DNA of 12,263 bases from an uncultured Micrococcales bacterium (GCA_937919125.1 CALFOB010000201.1:1-12263), one strand, 5' to 3'; shown: positions 1 through 7,551, counted from the first letter of the stretch. Notes: generated by a model not told the origin, from the letters alone. Numbers and translations are program-made.

Positions 1-1156
1 GCGGGAAGTATTGGTAAGAGAGGGCAAGTAGCCCAAGCATCACCCATAGACCACCACCAGCGGCAAAGCTCCTAGGAGCAATGTTTGCTCTAACTGTTGG
101 AGCTTCTTGGAAATTCGCCAGATTGGTCTTCTGCTCTTCTAGCTCTAGAGCCAAACGGCTCCGAGATTTCACTTGAGCGGAAGTTGCAAACAGAGGTCTA
201 AGGGATTTGAGTTTGGCTCTGTGTCGATCGCGCACTCTTGCTCTGACGGTAAAGAACGCCCAGAGATTAGCTCTAAGAGTGAAGAAAATCCGGTCAGGTC
301 TTTTCACTAGTAATAGGGCTGCAACTTGAATCACAGACAGTGCTGGCAAGACCAACCAGTAAAGAAAAGAAACGAATAGAGGCAGGTGAGCGAGCCTTAG
401 GTGATTAGTTGCCTTCGCCATCGCGTACTTAACAGATCCGCCCAGCCACTTCTTTTCTCTCTTGCCATGAAGAGATAACTCCGCGTGACGAACTCTTGAA
501 GTTGGAACGACGACTACGCGGAAGCCAAGTTGATGGGTCCTTATACCTAAATCAATATCCGCCGCTAACTCTGGAGCTACTAGAGAGAAGCCTCCGAGCT
601 CCGCCCAGACATTTGCTCTAATCAACATTCCGTTGCTTGTTACAGCAAGGACATCGCTCATCCAGTCGTACTGCTTCTGATCAAACTCGTTATTGACAAG
701 TGAGAAAGGTTTCACTGTCTTGGTGATTGTCAAACCTTGCTGAACAATAACTTTCTGATTTTCATATCCAACTTGCTTAGGGGAAGCAATTGCAACCAGT
801 GGTGAAAGTTCCAAAGCTCGAACAAGTTCCGCAAGAGCGTGAACCTCAGGAATTGAATCATCGTGAATAAGCCAGATAGCTATCTCATCAAGATTCTCGA
901 TGCCTTCAAGGGCCTGCTTGATACCAAGTGCGGAGAGCTCAGCAAAGTTTGCTTTTTCTTGAATAGCTAGAACTGCATGTTTATTGGATTGAGCAATAAA
1001 TGAATCTAGAAGATCTGTTGTTTCATTTGATTTGGAACTGTCCACTACAAGAGTGCGTTCAATTCTGAAGCTCTGCTTCTCAAGAGCTTCTAAGTTTTTT
1101 TGTAAATAGAGCGGTTGTCCATTTGAAACTACAACCGCCACCACACGCATACTCAT
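1..1156 (-). CDS. Family 2 glycosyltransferase, C-terminus cut by the window edge
   Basis: About 385 residues are visible, open through position 1. The N-terminus (MSMRVVAVVVSNG) is the first beta strand of a GT-A fold. A VVDSS segment follows near residues 37-41, then WLIHDDS at 95-101, which fits the metal/nucleotide-sugar-binding DxD equivalent of GT2 enzymes. An SNGMLIR segment lies at 174-180 and an acceptor-side acidic motif DIDLG at 200-204. After the catalytic domain a hydrophobic span (about 259-284) suggests membrane anchoring, then a basic linker, and another hydrophobic segment (about 366-382) begins at the edge. The role is probably transfer of a sugar from an activated donor to a cell-wall or surface glycan on the inner membrane face; donor and acceptor cannot be read. 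I chose ATG at 1156 because an AAGGA-like ribosome site lies about 11 nt upstream; a second ATG two codons later (1150) is possible. It starts 19 nt after whiB, so the two are probably co-transcribed. Confidence 0.85.
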   Translation of the reverse strand, partial: MSMRVVAVVVSNGQPLYLQKNLEALEKQSFRIERTLVVDSSKSNETTDLLDSFIAQSNKHAVLAIQEKANFAELSALGIKQALEGIENLDEIAIWLIHDDSIPEVHALAELVRALELSPLVAIASPKQVGYENQKVIVQQGLTITKTVKPFSLVNNEFDQKQYDWMSDVLAVTSNGMLIRANVWAELGGFSLVAPELAADIDLGIRTHQLGFRVVVVPTSRVRHAELSLHGKREKKWLGGSVKYAMAKATNHLRLAHLPLFVSFLYWLVLPALSVIQVAALLLVKRPDRIFFTLRANLWAFFTVRARVRDRHRAKLKSLRPLFATSAQVKSRSRLALELEEQKTNLANFQEAPTVRANIAPRSFAAGGGLWVMLGLLALSYQYFP

Positions 1157-1175
1157 GCCGTGGCCAGTCCTTAGA

Positions 1176-1490
1176 CTAAGCGCGCTTCTTTAGCTTGCGA
1201 CGTTCGCGCTCGCTTAGGCCACCCCAGATACCGAATCTTTCATCGTTAGCTAGTGCATAGTCCAGGCACTGCTTCTGAACATCGCAACCAGAGCAAATGC
1301 GCTTGGCATCTCTAGTTGAGCCACCCTTTTCAGGGAAGAAAGCTTCTGGGTCTGTCTGTGAACAAAGAGCGTCTCGTTGCCAAGCTAGAGGGTTGTGATC
1401 TCCACTGAGATCGCCACCAAGCATTGAGCGGAGGAATGGGTCCTTAAACCAGTCTTCGGGTACTTGGCCAAAGCTCTCGTTCATTGACAT
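1176..1490 (-). CDS. whiB: WhiB-family iron-sulfur transcriptional regulator (WhiB2/WhmD-like)
   Basis: The 104-residue product has the four-cysteine [4Fe-4S] signature at C43, C66, C69 and C75, with the CxxC-x5-C spacing of the Wbl family. The GIWGG turn follows at 87-91, and a basic tail (RERRKLKKRA) contacts DNA in this family. Wbl proteins act in the cytoplasm, usually by binding sigma factor region 4 at target promoters. A position near manA and envelope glycosyltransferases matches M. tuberculosis whiB2 (Rv3260c), the ortholog of WhmD, which is linked to septation; the WhiB2 assignment rests on synteny and is less certain than the family. The start at 1490 is supported by a GAGGA-type ribosome site 6 nt upstream; an ATG two codons later is less well placed. 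The long upstream region has a candidate promoter and palindrome, so the gene probably has its own control. It likely leads a transcript that continues into the glycosyltransferase. Confidence 0.95.
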   Translation of the reverse strand: MSMNESFGQVPEDWFKDPFLRSMLGGDLSGDHNPLAWQRDALCSQTDPEAFFPEKGGSTRDAKRICSGCDVQKQCLDYALANDERFGIWGGLSERERRKLKKRA

Positions 1491-1535
1491 CTGGTTCCTC
1501 TCAAATCTCTCCAGCGGTAAAAGCTAGATTTCACA

Positions 1536-1549
1536 GTTGTAATTACAAC
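1536..1549. promoter_or_regulatory. 14-bp perfect palindrome overlapping the whiB -10 element
   Basis: GTTGTAATTACAAC reads identically on both strands. It covers the candidate -10 hexamer of whiB and ends at about the predicted transcription start, the usual place for a repressor operator of a dimeric regulator. The flanking ACA and TGT extend the symmetry if a two-base offset is allowed. The regulator cannot be named from sequence alone. Confidence 0.45.
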
Positions 1550-1571
1550 GCTGTAAGTATTGTGGTGTCAA
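1542..1571 (-). promoter_or_regulatory. Candidate sigma-70-type promoter of whiB
   Basis: On the minus strand a perfect TTGACA (1566-1571) is followed after 18 bp by TGTAAT (1542-1547), one mismatch from TATAAT. The predicted start of transcription is near 1535, giving an untranslated leader of about 45 nt with a GAGGA ribosome site ahead of the ATG at 1490. The spacing and hexamers are good for a housekeeping sigma factor; no experiment backs it. Confidence 0.55.
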
Positions 1572-1599
1572 CTTGAGAATAGGTCAAATCGAGAACCGT

Positions 1600-1614
1600 T
1601 ATAAAGCCTTTATA
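1600..1614. repeat. AT-rich inverted repeat upstream of whiB
   Basis: TATAAAG and CTTTATA form a perfect 7-bp inverted repeat around one central base. It lies about 65-80 bp upstream of the predicted whiB transcription start. It could be an activator site or part of a second promoter; a chance AT-rich symmetry is also possible. Confidence 0.35.
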
Positions 1615-1711
1615 TTCGCTTTTTGCCTGATTTACAGGGGTTTTAGCATTCCAGATGGGTACATTTTTGTTACTGAGGCGTGTGCTGCCAGAAGCAATTC
1701 AAGCCACCAAA

Positions 1712-2866
1712 TTAGCTTGAACTAACCGCCATGAATACGGTTCCGTTTCCAGCAAGGCTAAAGCTTCTGGCATCTCCAGCCATAAATACGGCCTCTCCAC
1801 TGTTGATTACCTCACGCTCGCCCTGGCTATTACTCACTGCCACAGACCCTTGGGTGCATAGAACAATCGAATCGCCTGGCAGGTTGAGATCGGCAAGCAG
1901 GTTGTTTGAACCTACCTCTCCCCTATAGAAATCAAACTCGGGAGTTGGTAGTTCAAACTTCTCAAAGCCAACAGCCAATGTCTTGGTTTTCACAAGATTA
2001 GGCTCAGCGCTTTCAAAGACAAGCACCTTAGATAATTCTTCAACATCAATATGTTTTGGTGTGAGTCCACCGCGTAAAACATTGTCGCTGGCAAGCATGA
2101 CTTCAACACCTAAACCAGAGAGATATGCGTGCGGCATACCAGCAGGAACAAAGACTCCTTCGCCTCTTCCTAAAACCATGTGATTCATCAGTAGCGCTGA
2201 GGCGATACCTCTGTCTTTACCGTGATGCTCAGCTAGATGAACCACAAGATCAACCAGAGCAGGACACTGCTCAGCTGCATCTATCAAATTAGTTATGAAG
2301 CCCTCATCGCATTCAGGCGAAGTAAGAGCATGCAGGAAAACTTTCTCAACGCCTTCATCTGTTTCTAGCCATTCGATCCACTTCTGCAAAACAGCACTTA
2401 GGTTGTCATTTGTGCTTACCTCAAGAAGTTCTGAAAGCCTCTCCTGGATTAGGGCTTTGTCGCTGAAACCTACCAAGGCATCAAATCGATCGGTCAAGGA
2501 AACAATTAGTTCAGGCTTGGCTCTGTCATCTTTGTAGTTTCGATTTGAAGCATCAACTGGAATGCCTTGAGCATTCTCTCTTGCAAACCCCTCTTTGGCT
2601 TGCTCAGGGTTTGGATGAGCCTGAATAGATAAAGGAGCTTCGGCAGCAAGGATCTTTAGAAGAAATGGAAGCCTTGAATCTCTCCCCTGTGTCTTCAAGA
2701 TATCGTGCAGACTCTGATCTTGCCCAACTACCTCAGTAGGTGAACCATCATGGGTACCAAACCAGATCTCAGCCATCGGCTTACCTGTGGCTGCGGTACC
2801 GAAGTAGTCGCTAATTAGGGTTTTAGAACCCCACGCATAGTCCAGGGCTTGATTGGATAGTTTCAC
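1712..2866 (-). CDS. manA: Mannose-6-phosphate isomerase, class I
   Basis: This cytoplasmic zinc enzyme interconverts fructose 6-phosphate and mannose 6-phosphate, the entry to GDP-mannose for cell-wall glycans. Numbering from an upstream GTG at 2872, the zinc ligands are visible as Q84 and H86 in SIQAHPN, E121 in AKPELIV, and H248 in PAGMPHAY. The late signature DNVLRGGLTPKHID (263-276) contains the conserved active-site arginine (R267). The N-terminal YAWGSKTLISDYFG block is also typical, and a length near 385 residues fits the family. I prefer the GTG at 2866 because AGTAGG lies 5 nt before it, whereas for the GTG at 2872 that motif abuts the start codon. It is divergent from the membrane ligase gene and followed by the long whiB upstream region. 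Mannose supply next to a glycosyltransferase and LCP gene fits an envelope role. Confidence 0.93.
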   Translation of the reverse strand: MKLSNQALDYAWGSKTLISDYFGTAATGKPMAEIWFGTHDGSPTEVVGQDQSLHDILKTQGRDSRLPFLLKILAAEAPLSIQAHPNPEQAKEGFARENAQGIPVDASNRNYKDDRAKPELIVSLTDRFDALVGFSDKALIQERLSELLEVSTNDNLSAVLQKWIEWLETDEGVEKVFLHALTSPECDEGFITNLIDAAEQCPALVDLVVHLAEHHGKDRGIASALLMNHMVLGRGEGVFVPAGMPHAYLSGLGVEVMLASDNVLRGGLTPKHIDVEELSKVLVFESAEPNLVKTKTLAVGFEKFELPTPEFDFYRGEVGSNNLLADLNLPGDSIVLCTQGSVAVSNSQGEREVINSGEAVFMAGDARSFSLAGNGTVFMAVSSS

Positions 2867-2939
2867 TAGCACCTACTAAGCCTAACTAAACAGCCTTTCA
2901 GGTGAGGGCTTGCCACCCATAGACTTGTGGGCAGGGATT
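2867..2939. promoter_or_regulatory. Divergent intergenic region manA / O-antigen ligase gene
   Basis: About 70 bp separate the two divergent starts, so both promoters, if present, must lie here or overlap the coding starts. I see no hexamer pair good enough to place either one. A GC-rich CCCA/TGGG symmetry lies at about 2917-2931 just before the ligase start. Confidence 0.35.
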
Positions 2940-4286
2940 ATGACTAAGCAGAAGAAACTCAAACTCAAGAAACCGGGGAAACTAGCCCGCGCTTTGGCCT
3001 ATCTATCCCTTGTGGTTCTTATCTCAGGGGACTCCCTATTCGGTGAGGACTACATCAGAGTCACCCCAGTTTGGATTCTTTGGTTGCTTGGTGCAGTAAC
3101 AACTGTTGTAGGCGCTACCTACTTTCTAATCAAGGCAGATTGGAAGAGGGTTGTCAGGCAGATGCCGATTGAACTCACCCTTCTTCTTGTTCTTATGATC
3201 GCCAGCTCAACTTGGTCTGTGTATCCGGTTCAAACAGTGAGTGGCTTCTCACTACAAATCGGCATCACGGTAGTTGCCTTATTCTTCGCCGCCACATTTA
3301 CCTGGCGACAGATTTTAGTTATCTTTGCCAACACAATTCGAGGAATAGTTTTCGGAATGCTGAGCCTTGGATTCCTAAGTTGGATTTTCCCAGCTGCTAA
3401 ATCAACTTTGGCTCAAAGCGACATTGTCTTTGATGCGGGCATCGTGAAGCTAATGCTTGGCAATCCGAACCTGGTTAGCAATAACTATGTCGCAGCTTGG
3501 GCTCTGATCGGTGTTATTACTTTTGCTATTGAAGCAGCCATCAAGAAGAAGACAATTGTCTTGAGCCTAGTGAGCTTGGCTTCTTCATTCATCCTGATTG
3601 TTGTTTCCAAGTCTGCAGGTATGGTCTTTGCTTCAGTTGCTGTATTACTGGCAGCGATTGTTTCTCTTGCAGCTGAAGGTAAAGATAAGGCAACACGTCA
3701 CCGTTACTACCGAATTGCATGGAGCGTAGCTGGAGTTGGAGTCTTCTTAGTTTTGGCGTTTAGAAGACAGGTGTTTGAGTTCTTAGGTAAGTCACCGGAT
3801 ATGACGCACCGCATCGACATCTGGAGAGATGTTGCTTTCCTGATTGAACAAAACCCTCTAGAAGGTTGGGGCTTCACAGGTGTTTGGGTTCCAGGAGTGG
3901 TTCCTTATGAGGGGCTAGTAGTTATAAATGGTGAGAGTTACTACCAGGCACATAATGCCTATCTAGACATGTGGCTGCAGCTTGGAGCAGTTGGACTGAT
4001 CCTCTTTGTAATTCTCTTGACCAGACTCTTTGTAAAGACTTGGCGTCTTGGTGTCCACCACAGCAATGCGCTGTACCTATGGCCCCTACTACTACTTGTT
4101 ACTCAACTAGTCCGCGGAATCACTGAGTCAAGACTTCTTATTCAATCAGCCATGATGATGTTGATTTTGTTTGCTGTGAAGTCTTATGACCCAGAAGAGT
4201 TGTTAGAAGAAAATTCAAAGAAGACTAAGCGCAAGCAGCTTGAGCAAATCAGCAAGCGACCAATCACTCGTCTAATTAGGCGCTAG
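2940..4286 (+). CDS. O-antigen ligase family (Wzy/WaaL-type) polytopic membrane protein
   Basis: The 448-residue protein has a strongly basic N-terminus (MTKQKKLKLKKPGK) followed by roughly ten hydrophobic segments (about 20-30, 43-64, 78-92, 104-120, 124-150, 183-200, 207-221, 226-245, 260-274, 350-363, 380-390, 400-413). The Wzy_C pattern is visible: GNPN at 174-177, the extracytoplasmic HRIDIW at 290-295 with NPLEGWGF shortly after, and the diagnostic AHNAYLDMWLQLG at 338-350. Enzymes of this family polymerise or transfer lipid-linked polysaccharide on the outer face of the membrane. A Gram-positive has no lipopolysaccharide, so the acceptor here is more likely another glycan, a lipid or a protein. 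The C-terminal tail (about 417-448) is charged and cytoplasmic. I prefer the ATG at 2940 (AGGG 3 nt upstream) over TTG codons at 2910 or 2925. The 3' end overlaps the convergent LysM gene by 11 bp. Confidence 0.85.
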   Translation: MTKQKKLKLKKPGKLARALAYLSLVVLISGDSLFGEDYIRVTPVWILWLLGAVTTVVGATYFLIKADWKRVVRQMPIELTLLLVLMIASSTWSVYPVQTVSGFSLQIGITVVALFFAATFTWRQILVIFANTIRGIVFGMLSLGFLSWIFPAAKSTLAQSDIVFDAGIVKLMLGNPNLVSNNYVAAWALIGVITFAIEAAIKKKTIVLSLVSLASSFILIVVSKSAGMVFASVAVLLAAIVSLAAEGKDKATRHRYYRIAWSVAGVGVFLVLAFRRQVFEFLGKSPDMTHRIDIWRDVAFLIEQNPLEGWGFTGVWVPGVVPYEGLVVINGESYYQAHNAYLDMWLQLGAVGLILFVILLTRLFVKTWRLGVHHSNALYLWPLLLLVTQLVRGITESRLLIQSAMMMLILFAVKSYDPEELLEENSKKTKRKQLEQISKRPITRLIRR

Positions 4287-7020
4287 GTAGCTTTAGTACC
4301 TGACCAACTGAAATCAAATTAGAGTTGGTGATTTTGTTCAAGGTCATTAGCTTGGCAACAGTTGTCTTGAACTTCACAGCAATCGAAGACAATGAATCTC
4401 CCGCTTTTATTGTGTAGGTCTTAGGTTGCCCAACCTCAGGGATTGGTGCAACGACTGCCTTCGAAGGCATCTCAGCTCCAAGTGGAAGGTTCTTCACAAA
4501 GCTGTCATCAACCCAGATCAGTGGAATACCGGTTTGGTTATCTGCCTTGTAGCGAGCCAAGTTCTTGAATGGAAGCCTCTTTCCCTTCACGATCTTGTAG
4601 GCCTTCTTGATTGTCTTCTTAGAAATTGGATCAACATACTGATGCCCGATGTAACTTCCAAACTTTTTATCTGAGACAGTTAGGAGAGCACAGGTACTTG
4701 CACTTAGCTTGGTTGAAACTCCCGGCAGCTCTTTAGCTGCCACAACTTCTACTTCATGAAGCAGTGAGTTCGCTGCTACATAAAGTTGACCATCACACCA
4801 AAGCTTGTATGGTCCAAGGGTTGCAGTGCTTGGGTAGCCAAGAAGCTGGATTGTCTTAAGTGATCTTGGTGCAGCAAGTTTTAGGTTCATTGACTTGTCG
4901 TCAAATGTAATCATGCTTGTTGGCGAGTCAATGATTCCCTTGACCCCTGTTTTAGCATTCTTCACAACTAGCCCCACAGGCAAGACCATCACGCTCTTAG
5001 GGATAAAGCTCATGCCAGAGATGCTCACAGGGACAATCTCGATTGTTGAAAGAATTGGTTGCAGAGCCACACGATCAGCTTCGTTATAGGTTGCCCTAAT
5101 GACTCCATCTTTCAAGAGGTAAACAGTTACTTGACCATCTGCTTTAACAAAGTGAGAGTCAGTAATCACAGAATCACTGGTTGCGAACTTTTCAGCCAAA
5201 GCATTTGGCACTTGAGTTGCCTTATTAGTCCAGGTGGCTTCACTATCAATCAAGGTCTTGCCACGCTTAGTTAGCATCCAGTGTTGGTTCTGATCATCAA
5301 CAATCAAACTGGTCAGAGTTTTTGCTTGAGGCAAGCCACTTAGTCCCTGAGTGGTTAGCTTTCCAGCACTTGGTCTAAATAACTTAGTGAAGTCAATGTC
5401 TTTTCTAGTGCCAGGATCTATTTGATACAGCGCGCCTCCGGTGAGGATGACGTCAGCACCTAAGTCTTTATTCGCAAATAGGCTTCCATCTAGAGCTATA
5501 GGTGGACCCCACGGGAGGTAGTTGAATTCAGTCAAGGCTAAAGGCGATGGAGCTGTTGCAGGTATAGCTTCAGCAGTTAGAGATGCATCATCAAGAACCT
5601 CGCGCTTTTTACCGTTCTGCAAATAAACCTTTGGGCCATTTGCTTGAGTAATCATTGAGGAGATTCCTAAAGCCGATGCGGGAATCCTGGTGGTGACCAG
5701 AGCATCTAATTCAGCTGCCTTGAGGGCTTTAGCTCCTGTGCAGGTGAAGCCAAGAGTGCTGATCTTGGCACAGTCAACCGGATACTTTCTAGTTGCATTC
5801 ACTAGGAAGAACGAAGTTGTCTCAGGAGCAACTGGGACATTCTTAACTACTCCAGTGATGTCAGGTCTGAAAGGCCCGGTAGGCAGTGCATCTAGTTGGA
5901 CCTGAGTAAGCGCTACTGCCTTAGTGCAATCCAAACCTAGGTTGGTTGCCTGTTCACAAGAAGCAACCAGATACTTCTTGCCATCACTTAGGAAGTAATA
6001 GGTGCTCACATTGTTGACCGGTGCAGTCTTTACAAGGCGAGTCATCGGTGCACCTGTTTTGAAGGAATCCAAATACTCTTTTGATATTTCACCTAACGGA
6101 CCAAGCGGAGCTAATTCATTTACTAGGTCAGGATCAGACAGTGGGTACTTGATGTCATTAGAAATGAAGTATGGATCACTTGTTGAACTCTTCAGTAGGA
6201 ACCCACCACCAATTGGGCTACCGAACCAGTCCCAGTAGAAGCGCCAGAAGTTTCTATTTCCATAAGAAGAACAGGTATCTCCAGTGCCACGAAGGTTTGC
6301 AAGAGCTGCTTTGTTAGGAACAAATGGTGTGTAGTAGTAAAGGTTCGCAGTTGCCTGGTTCTTTAGCGTGAAAGTTAGCTTTCCACAGTTTCTAGATGCA
6401 GATGGGTGATAGGAAATTGAAACCTGTCTACCAGGACGTAGATAGGTGAAAGAACCATTTGGATCTCCGTACCACTGGTACTGCCCCGCTGCTTTATAAA
6501 GCTGATTGAAAAGTCCAGTCCAAACTTTTCCACAAATACCAGGGTCGCTGTCCGGGCATCCATATCCCATAGCTGCTCTATACATATATGGAGAAGGAAT
6601 TCTTGCCTGAACGAGTCCTTGTTCCTTTTGGAGAGTTACCAAAAGAACTCTTGGGTTAATCCCACAGGCTCTAGAGATGTTGTAAATAATCTGTGCTGCA
6701 GAAATGTTTTTCTGCGGAGCCATGTATTTACACTTGCCAACTTCAGCAATTTTCTCTGGTGTATCAGTTTTGTAATTCTTTAGGCAGGGCATGCCAGATG
6801 AGCTCGAACCACAGACTGGTACCTGTGAATCAAGAAAGCGTTGAATCTCAGCTGCAGACATTGAGCCGAAATCAAAGAACACGCTGTCGCTAATGATTAG
6901 ACCTGGATCAAAGGTCTTGCCATCAAGAGCGGTAGCTGGAGTGATAGCGGTCAGGCCAAAAGAAGTAAGCAGTGCTACGAGCACTGCCACTACTGATTTG
7001 GTCAACCGGCTATAAATCAC
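4276..7020 (-). CDS. Secreted lysozyme-like / repeat / LysM cell-wall protein
   Basis: The 914-residue product starts with a signal peptide (MIYSRLTKSVVAVLVALLTS..., likely cleaved near 31). Residues about 35-270 form a cysteine-rich domain (C70, C79, C97, C119, C155, C163, C212, C250) with IQRFLDSQVP, VLLVTLQKEQGLV (E133) and CSSYGNRNFWRFYWDWFGSP. I recall this as a common, poorly characterised exported domain of Micrococcales. E133 in KEQGL resembles a lysozyme or lytic transglycosylase glutamate, which is inference. Residues about 273-850 hold degenerate units of the form 'FL..DG.KY.V......LG......V....LDALP'. The clearest pair is 341-383 and 403-445, each with a Cys-x9-Cys. A single LysM domain (about 867-911, YTIKAGDSLSSIAVKF...NLISVGQVLKLP) closes the protein and should bind peptidoglycan. 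The GTG start overlaps the lipoprotein stop (GTGA), indicating translational coupling. The substrate is unknown. Confidence 0.85.
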   Translation of the reverse strand: MIYSRLTKSVVAVLVALLTSFGLTAITPATALDGKTFDPGLIISDSVFFDFGSMSAAEIQRFLDSQVPVCGSSSSGMPCLKNYKTDTPEKIAEVGKCKYMAPQKNISAAQIIYNISRACGINPRVLLVTLQKEQGLVQARIPSPYMYRAAMGYGCPDSDPGICGKVWTGLFNQLYKAAGQYQWYGDPNGSFTYLRPGRQVSISYHPSASRNCGKLTFTLKNQATANLYYYTPFVPNKAALANLRGTGDTCSSYGNRNFWRFYWDWFGSPIGGGFLLKSSTSDPYFISNDIKYPLSDPDLVNELAPLGPLGEISKEYLDSFKTGAPMTRLVKTAPVNNVSTYYFLSDGKKYLVASCEQATNLGLDCTKAVALTQVQLDALPTGPFRPDITGVVKNVPVAPETTSFFLVNATRKYPVDCAKISTLGFTCTGAKALKAAELDALVTTRIPASALGISSMITQANGPKVYLQNGKKREVLDDASLTAEAIPATAPSPLALTEFNYLPWGPPIALDGSLFANKDLGADVILTGGALYQIDPGTRKDIDFTKLFRPSAGKLTTQGLSGLPQAKTLTSLIVDDQNQHWMLTKRGKTLIDSEATWTNKATQVPNALAEKFATSDSVITDSHFVKADGQVTVYLLKDGVIRATYNEADRVALQPILSTIEIVPVSISGMSFIPKSVMVLPVGLVVKNAKTGVKGIIDSPTSMITFDDKSMNLKLAAPRSLKTIQLLGYPSTATLGPYKLWCDGQLYVAANSLLHEVEVVAAKELPGVSTKLSASTCALLTVSDKKFGSYIGHQYVDPISKKTIKKAYKIVKGKRLPFKNLARYKADNQTGIPLIWVDDSFVKNLPLGAEMPSKAVVAPIPEVGQPKTYTIKAGDSLSSIAVKFKTTVAKLMTLNKITNSNLISVGQVLKLPSA
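4303..4329 (+). terminator. Possible terminator hairpin for the O-antigen ligase gene
   Basis: ACCAACT (4303-4309) and AGTTGGT (4323-4329) form a perfect 7-bp stem with a 13-nt loop. On the plus strand it is followed by GATTTTGTT, a weak U-rich tract. It begins 16 nt after the ligase stop codon but lies inside the 3' end of the convergent LysM gene, where it also encodes part of the LysM domain. The long loop and poor U-tract make this tentative. Confidence 0.3.
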
Positions 7021-7496
7021 GGAATAACTACCGACGTTCCACTTGATTCACCAGCGTGAAGTGTTGAGTCATATTTGACGGTAACTTCACCTGTTCCCTT
7101 AGCCAAATTGCCTAAAGCAAATTCCATGGTTTTACACTGCGTATTTGCAGCATTTGACTCTGCTCCAACTGACACTGAAGTGCTCTTGCCACCAGAGGTG
7201 AAAGTAGCTGTGCAAGTACCGCCTTCTTCACTGAAGTTTGTAACTTGTGCCACAACCTGCAAAACCCCTGCTTGAGTGTCCACGTAAGCATCCAAAATCT
7301 CAACAGTTGCTGGCTCCTTGGTTGGTTCAGGAGTCTCTGTTTCTGTGGGTGTAACAGTAGGAGTTGGTGTCTCGGTTTCGGTTGCTGTCGGAGCTGGGCT
7401 ATCTGTTGGTTTACCCATGTTCGGATAAAGCAAAGAGCATCCAGCTAGGGAGATTGACAAAACTACTGCAAGAACTGCAATTCTGAGGTTTTTCAT
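7017..7496 (-). CDS. Small lipoprotein with Thr/Pro-rich stalk and beta domain
   Basis: The 159-residue product begins with a lipoprotein signal peptide ending in the lipobox LAGC, so C20 should be lipidated and anchor the protein on the outer face of the membrane. Residues 29-62 are a low-complexity stalk of Thr, Pro and Glu (repeated TETETP/TPTVTP). The rest (about 63-159) is predicted beta-rich with two cysteines (C95, C121) that could form a disulfide. Similar small Cys-paired domains are, as I recall, frequent in exported proteins of Microbacteriaceae, but I know of no assigned function. Its stop overlaps the start of the LysM gene (GTGA), so the two are probably translated together and may act together at the cell wall. 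It follows the LCP gene after 55 nt. The ATG at 7496 has only a closely spaced GGAAG upstream. Confidence 0.8.
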   Translation of the reverse strand: MKNLRIAVLAVVLSISLAGCSLLYPNMGKPTDSPAPTATETETPTPTVTPTETETPEPTKEPATVEILDAYVDTQAGVLQVVAQVTNFSEEGGTCTATFTSGGKSTSVSVGAESNAANTQCKTMEFALGNLAKGTGEVTVKYDSTLHAGESSGTSVVIP

Positions 7497-7551
7497 GCTT
7501 CCAGACTAACTTTTACAACTGGGAAATCTCTTCTGCGAAACTGAGAGAAAC

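Larger units (their letters stand above)
1491..1711 (-). promoter_or_regulatory. whiB upstream region (longest intergenic stretch)
   Basis: These 221 bp between the manA stop and the whiB start are the longest non-coding stretch in the window. They hold a candidate promoter, a 14-bp perfect palindrome and a 15-bp AT-rich inverted repeat. No convincing rho-independent terminator for manA is visible: the best hairpin is a short CCTG/CAGG stem followed by CAAAAAG on the minus strand. Read-through from manA into whiB therefore cannot be excluded. Confidence 0.6.

Noticed and set aside
2910..2939. TTG start for the O-antigen ligase gene at 2910
   Set aside because: The extra residues (MPPIDLWAGI) break the usual short basic N-terminus, and an ATG with AGGG upstream is available at 2940. 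It remains possible because AGGTG lies 5 nt before the TTG.
7300..7400. Short tandem repeats in the lipoprotein gene (TETETP/TPTVTP coding units)
   Set aside because: This is a low-complexity Thr/Pro stalk common after lipoboxes, not a mobile repeat or CRISPR-like array; units are irregular and short.
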